The translations under genes and the position numbers were made by a program. The notes under the pieces were generated by a model, which was not told the origin of the DNA, ran no database searches, and saw nothing but the letters and a program-made list of their open reading frames with translations. From contig NZ_JAVIDR010000017.1 in NCBI RefSeq assembly GCF_031157835.1, forward strand, positions 1 through 64,000: a stretch of 64,000 nt of DNA. Direction: 5' to 3'. Shown one piece after another: positions 60,832-64,000 of the stretch (the stretch's first letter is position 1; every line of letters begins with the position of its first letter). The DNA is from Acinetobacter rudis (lineage in GTDB: Bacteria > Pseudomonadota > Gammaproteobacteria > Pseudomonadales > Moraxellaceae).

Positions 60832-63388
60832 ACTGGGCTTCCTGTGTTGGTGTGACTGTCATGTCTTGTTTGAACCAATCAATTAAGTGGTCATGTGTAA
60901 GTAGGTGGTGGAGCTGCTGATTGAGGGCAACACCTTCAAGTACCTGTTGTTCATTTAAATGACTAAAGACTTGATCAAGGATCACTTCTTGACTTAGACC
61001 TGAAAGTTCGGCAATGCGTTCAGCAATTTGGCGCGTTTGTTTAGGATTAAATTGACTAAAAGCAAAACGAAGGTCTGGCAAAATGCGAATAAATAACTCG
61101 TCAGACCATTGGCTTACCAGTTGGAATAGGGCATCAATCGCAATGTGTGATTGCACAAAAATCTCAGGAGCAATATGCAACATTCCTTGTAGATATTGCA
61201 CAGCCTCTTCAGGATCACTTCCTGTTGCAAAACTAAGCAATAATTCATTACTTAACGTTTGCTGTTGAATACGTTGGTCTAAAAAACGCAGTACATCCAC
61301 TGCACCTTTGAGTTTGCTGAGATGATTTTGACGTAGCTGCTCTAGATCAATTTGTTGATACATTAATGTTAAGAGCTGATCGGCTGTAGAACGTAATGCC
61401 TCATCTTGAAGTTTAGCTGCAATTTGCTGTTGTACATTAATAATCAGTTCATGCAGGTGTTTTAAATGCTTGAGGTTTTCTTCGATTTTTTCTTCATGAC
61501 TATCATAAAGTTGCTCAAGTAGATAACACGCTTGTTGCAAGGCCAAAATCAGGCTCTGTTGTAATTGTTGCTCAGGCAATTGTAATAACTGCCGACCATG
61601 CCAGAGATAGTAGAGCTGCTGAGCAGCTGCAATGATTGAACCTAAATTTTGATCACTATACAAATACTGTGCAAGCTGTTGATTTAATACTTCAAGTTGT
61701 TGTTTTAAACCGAGTCTACAGGCGAGTGCAAGTAGTTTTGCAGTTTCAGTTGCAGATTGTCCAAGACCTTGTTCCTGATTATGTTTTTGTTGTTGGACAA
61801 GTTTATGTATGGCGATTTTTTCTAGTTGGTCACCTTGTTCAGAGAGCTCGATTAGTCGTGCTTCTACACTCGGTGTCCATGCATAACGCCATTCTTCAAA
61901 CAGTAAATCGAGTCCAGCACCCAGTACATAGTTGGGGCCTGAAAGTCGTTGGGCAAAGCCACAGTCTACATAGTCGAGTAAATGTAAAAATTGGCTAATA
62001 TGTTGATGTAAAGGTTTACGGTAAACATCGAGTTTACGTTGACGTTTTAAGGTGTCAGTTAAGTTAAAACGGAATTTGTTGATTTGTTGATAGACATTAT
62101 CGACTAGTGCAGGACGATGTTGGTCAGCTGGCACTTGCCCCAGTGTTTGTCCACCAAGAAATAAATAGATCTGTTGAAATAAGTGCTGTTGACCATCTTC
62201 GAGTTCACCCTTAACCAAAGCGCTTTGTAGAGCATCAAGGAGGTCATAACGGCTAGGACGATAGTGCCCTCGTAGGTTAGCTAATTGCCAAGCAATTTCT
62301 GCTGTATGTTTAATGGCAAGAAAAGTGTTAATGTCCAAACATTTTTCAGCATCTAAATAGTGACAAAGTTGACTTAAATAACCTAATACATTTTGTTCTA
62401 GTCGGATGGGGTCGTTTGAGTCGATATTTTCTTGATCGAGTTGTTGCCAAAATTGTTGGTAAAAAGCTGGTGAAGGCATACCTGAAGCATAACCATTTAA
62501 TGCATCAAGGCGATCAAAACTATAACGAATCAGCCATGCTTGTTCTTGCCAATTGTTTTGAGTCGTTTTGTGTTGTTTGAGCTGCGACTTTTTTTTACTG
62601 AGTAGCTCGATTAAAGCAAGTGTGTGAAAACCGCCAGTGACAACTAAAATACGATGCTCAGGTGCAATAGTGTCCTGAATATGTTGCCACATACAGTCTT
62701 CACGGTGTAATGAACCATCTTGTAATAATACGTCGTCTTCATAGTCTAAACGTGCTAAGGCACACCAACTAAAAACCTCATTAAAGAAGTCTTCCGCTTG
62801 AGTGAGTTGTTTTGCTGATTGTAATTCAAATAAATGATCCCACAGCTCATCATGATTACGACAATGTAGCCGCTGTGCTAAACGTTGAATATATTGACTA
62901 TGTGCAAGATAACGTTCCGACATGAGGGAGCGTTGGGCGATATCAAGTTGTTTAGATTGATCTAATTCACTTTGTTTAGCCCAAGAGAGATCAATAAACT
63001 TAAGCGTTGCACCAATCGTTTTACCTTGTTGTAATGCGATCCATTCTGGAGAGTACTGACAAAATGGAAAATAAGCAGAAGCTAAGTTGGGTGATTCATG
63101 TTCTGAATCATTGGCTTTTGCTGTGGGATGTGCCTGAGCAAAAATAGCAACAGGTGGAGCTGTGTCCTGATGAAGAAGGCTAGGTAATAAAAAATTAAAA
63201 CTTTCTGGGCCTTCAATTAAAATATGTGTTGGTTTTAACTGCTCAATATAGTGCTTCAATGCATAAGCACAGGCTGGGCTGTGGTGGCGAACTGGAGCAA
63301 AAAATATATTTTGTTTGGCCAATTGTTGTTTGGCCAATAGCGCCTGTGAAAAGCGCTCTGGCCATGTGGCATTTTGAATATCTATCAT
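60821..63388 (-). CDS. DUF5682 protein (YehM-like, 855 residues)
   Basis: The N-terminal ~290 residues have IFFAPVRHHSPACAYAL (His35-His36-Ser-Pro) and HILIEGPESFNFLLP (Glu59-Gly-Pro-Glu), then HREDCMWQHI and RILVVTGGFHTLAL. These conserved His/Glu sites recall the TIKI/TraB/EreA-type hydrolase fold, a link I infer by eye. The remaining ~550 residues are helical and Leu/Gln-rich. Family and order match YehM. It lies two bases after the AAA+ gene and overlaps the VWA start by 11 bases. Confidence 0.8.
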   Translation of the reverse strand: MIDIQNATWPERFSQALLAKQQLAKQNIFFAPVRHHSPACAYALKHYIEQLKPTHILIEGPESFNFLLPSLLHQDTAPPVAIFAQAHPTAKANDSEHESPNLASAYFPFCQYSPEWIALQQGKTIGATLKFIDLSWAKQSELDQSKQLDIAQRSLMSERYLAHSQYIQRLAQRLHCRNHDELWDHLFELQSAKQLTQAEDFFNEVFSWCALARLDYEDDVLLQDGSLHREDCMWQHIQDTIAPEHRILVVTGGFHTLALIELLSKKKSQLKQHKTTQNNWQEQAWLIRYSFDRLDALNGYASGMPSPAFYQQFWQQLDQENIDSNDPIRLEQNVLGYLSQLCHYLDAEKCLDINTFLAIKHTAEIAWQLANLRGHYRPSRYDLLDALQSALVKGELEDGQQHLFQQIYLFLGGQTLGQVPADQHRPALVDNVYQQINKFRFNLTDTLKRQRKLDVYRKPLHQHISQFLHLLDYVDCGFAQRLSGPNYVLGAGLDLLFEEWRYAWTPSVEARLIELSEQGDQLEKIAIHKLVQQQKHNQEQGLGQSATETAKLLALACRLGLKQQLEVLNQQLAQYLYSDQNLGSIIAAAQQLYYLWHGRQLLQLPEQQLQQSLILALQQACYLLEQLYDSHEEKIEENLKHLKHLHELIINVQQQIAAKLQDEALRSTADQLLTLMYQQIDLEQLRQNHLSKLKGAVDVLRFLDQRIQQQTLSNELLLSFATGSDPEEAVQYLQGMLHIAPEIFVQSHIAIDALFQLVSQWSDELFIRILPDLRFAFSQFNPKQTRQIAERIAELSGLSQEVILDQVFSHLNEQQVLEGVALNQQLHHLLTHDHLIDWFKQDMTVTPTQEAQYDA

Positions 63389-63390
63389 GC

Positions 63391-64000
63391 TTAAAACTCA
63401 CGAGCAGCCTGATAAAATGCTTTCCAGTCGGCATCCTGACGAGCACGTTCTTTGGCTACTGTGTCGATATAGTATTTTAGGCGTTTAACGTCATCAGGAT
63501 TATCTTTGAAGACTACACCTAACAATTGCTGTGCAATATTTTCAGCGCGTAGTACACCATCTCCTAAATAAATTGCTTGTAAGCCTGCTGCATGTGCAAT
63601 GTTGACGGCTTCTGCTGTAGACATGACTGCATCAGGTGTTTTTAGATTGGCGCCTTGTAAGCTTTGTCCTGTACGTAGTTCATTAAAAATGGTAACTAGC
63701 AGTTCAATCACAGGGAGTTTAATTTGTAGTTCATTATGTAGTTCAGCTAGTTGTTGTTTAAGTTGTAGCTGAACCAGCTCAATTTCAAATTCACGATTTT
63801 GGATTGGCTTTACTGTTTCAAAGTTAAAACGACGTTTTAATGCCGAAGACATTTCATGTACACCACGGTCACGTAAGTTAGCCGTTGCAATAATATTAAA
63901 GCCTTGTTGTGCATAGAGACTATAGTCTTGGCCCATTTCAGGAATCATCATTTGTTTTTCAGACAGTAATGAAACAAGTACATCTTGGATTTCTGCTGGG
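63391..64000 (-). CDS. MoxR-like AAA+ ATPase (YehL-like), 5' end outside the window
   Basis: The reading frame is open to the window edge (…PAEIQDVLVSLLSEKQ precedes the first Met at 63951), so this is the C-terminal ~200 residues of a longer protein. Visible are sensor 1 in FNIIATANLRDRG, the arginine-finger region SSALKRRFNFE and a helical lid with LGDGVLRAENIAQQLLG. Walker A and B lie left of the protein part seen here. It heads the five-gene minus-strand cluster. Confidence 0.85.
   Translation of the reverse strand, partial: PAEIQDVLVSLLSEKQMMIPEMGQDYSLYAQQGFNIIATANLRDRGVHEMSSALKRRFNFETVKPIQNREFEIELVQLQLKQQLAELHNELQIKLPVIELLVTIFNELRTGQSLQGANLKTPDAVMSTAEAVNIAHAAGLQAIYLGDGVLRAENIAQQLLGVVFKDNPDDVKRLKYYIDTVAKERARQDADWKAFYQAAREF

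Overview
The window reads as a chromosomal segment of a gamma-proteobacterium, almost certainly an Acinetobacter species. The evidence is the AT-rich coding style, the gene run rpoN-hpf-ibaG-murA-hisG-hisD-hisC, a fil gene cluster of the type annotated in Acinetobacter, a HemJ-type protoporphyrinogen oxidase, and the sequence of the 5S rRNA tail at the left edge. No phage, insertion sequence, tRNA or CRISPR array was seen. The right edge cuts through a gene.

Layout. 1-80: end of an rRNA operon (5S tail plus terminator). 0.2-3.4 kb (minus): a four-gene amino-acid ABC importer, gltIJKL-like. 3.9-12.4 kb: rpoN, hpf, ibaG, murA, hisG, hisD, hisC, with convergent pabB. 12.7-20.8 kb: the fil cluster (FilA to FilF), a set of exported proteins of uncertain job; filC is broken by a one-base frameshift. 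20.9-30.6 kb: housekeeping genes (two Nudix hydrolases, gamma-carbonic anhydrase, tsaB, uppP, rsmJ, a membrane C13 peptidase, S-formylglutathione hydrolase, DUF898 protein, M48 peptidase, rpe). 30.65-34.2 kb: a 12-bp phased array of DnaA-box-like words, then a copper-resistance operon (small Cys/His protein, copA with 13 Met/His repeats, copB). 34.3-38.7 kb: a guanidine-II riboswitch with an SMR exporter, ogt, thiD, a HAD phosphatase, an NlpE-like lipoprotein and an acyltransferase. 38.8-39.4 kb: two tandem, apparently non-coding transcription units that look like CsrA/RsmA-sequestering small RNAs, each with its own GacA-like box, promoter and terminator. 39.4-42 kb: a lipoprotein and an MHS-family transporter. 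42.1-49.4 kb (minus): an NCS1 permease with a C-terminal zinc ribbon, allophanate hydrolase and urea carboxylase, a two-step ATP-dependent urea-degrading route, with a 28-bp-arm palindrome between permease and enzymes. 49.6-53.6 kb: hemJ, fabB, an AraC regulator and a divergent MFS pump.

53.65-64 kb (minus): a compact cluster of a MoxR-like AAA+ ATPase (cut by the window edge), a DUF5682 protein, a VWA protein, a SWIM zinc-finger protein and a 1249-residue DUF4132 protein. It has the gene content of the poorly understood E. coli yehL-yehM-yehP-yehQ plus yehI set. With the small-RNA pair it is the best candidate here for a little-described system.

The tandem small RNAs with GacA-like boxes suggest Gac/Rsm-type post-transcriptional control in this organism. 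The guanidine-II element shows guanidine sensing, while the urea carboxylase keeps an Asn at the position thought to separate urea from guanidine enzymes. All functional calls rest on motif and family recognition by eye; no database search was run.
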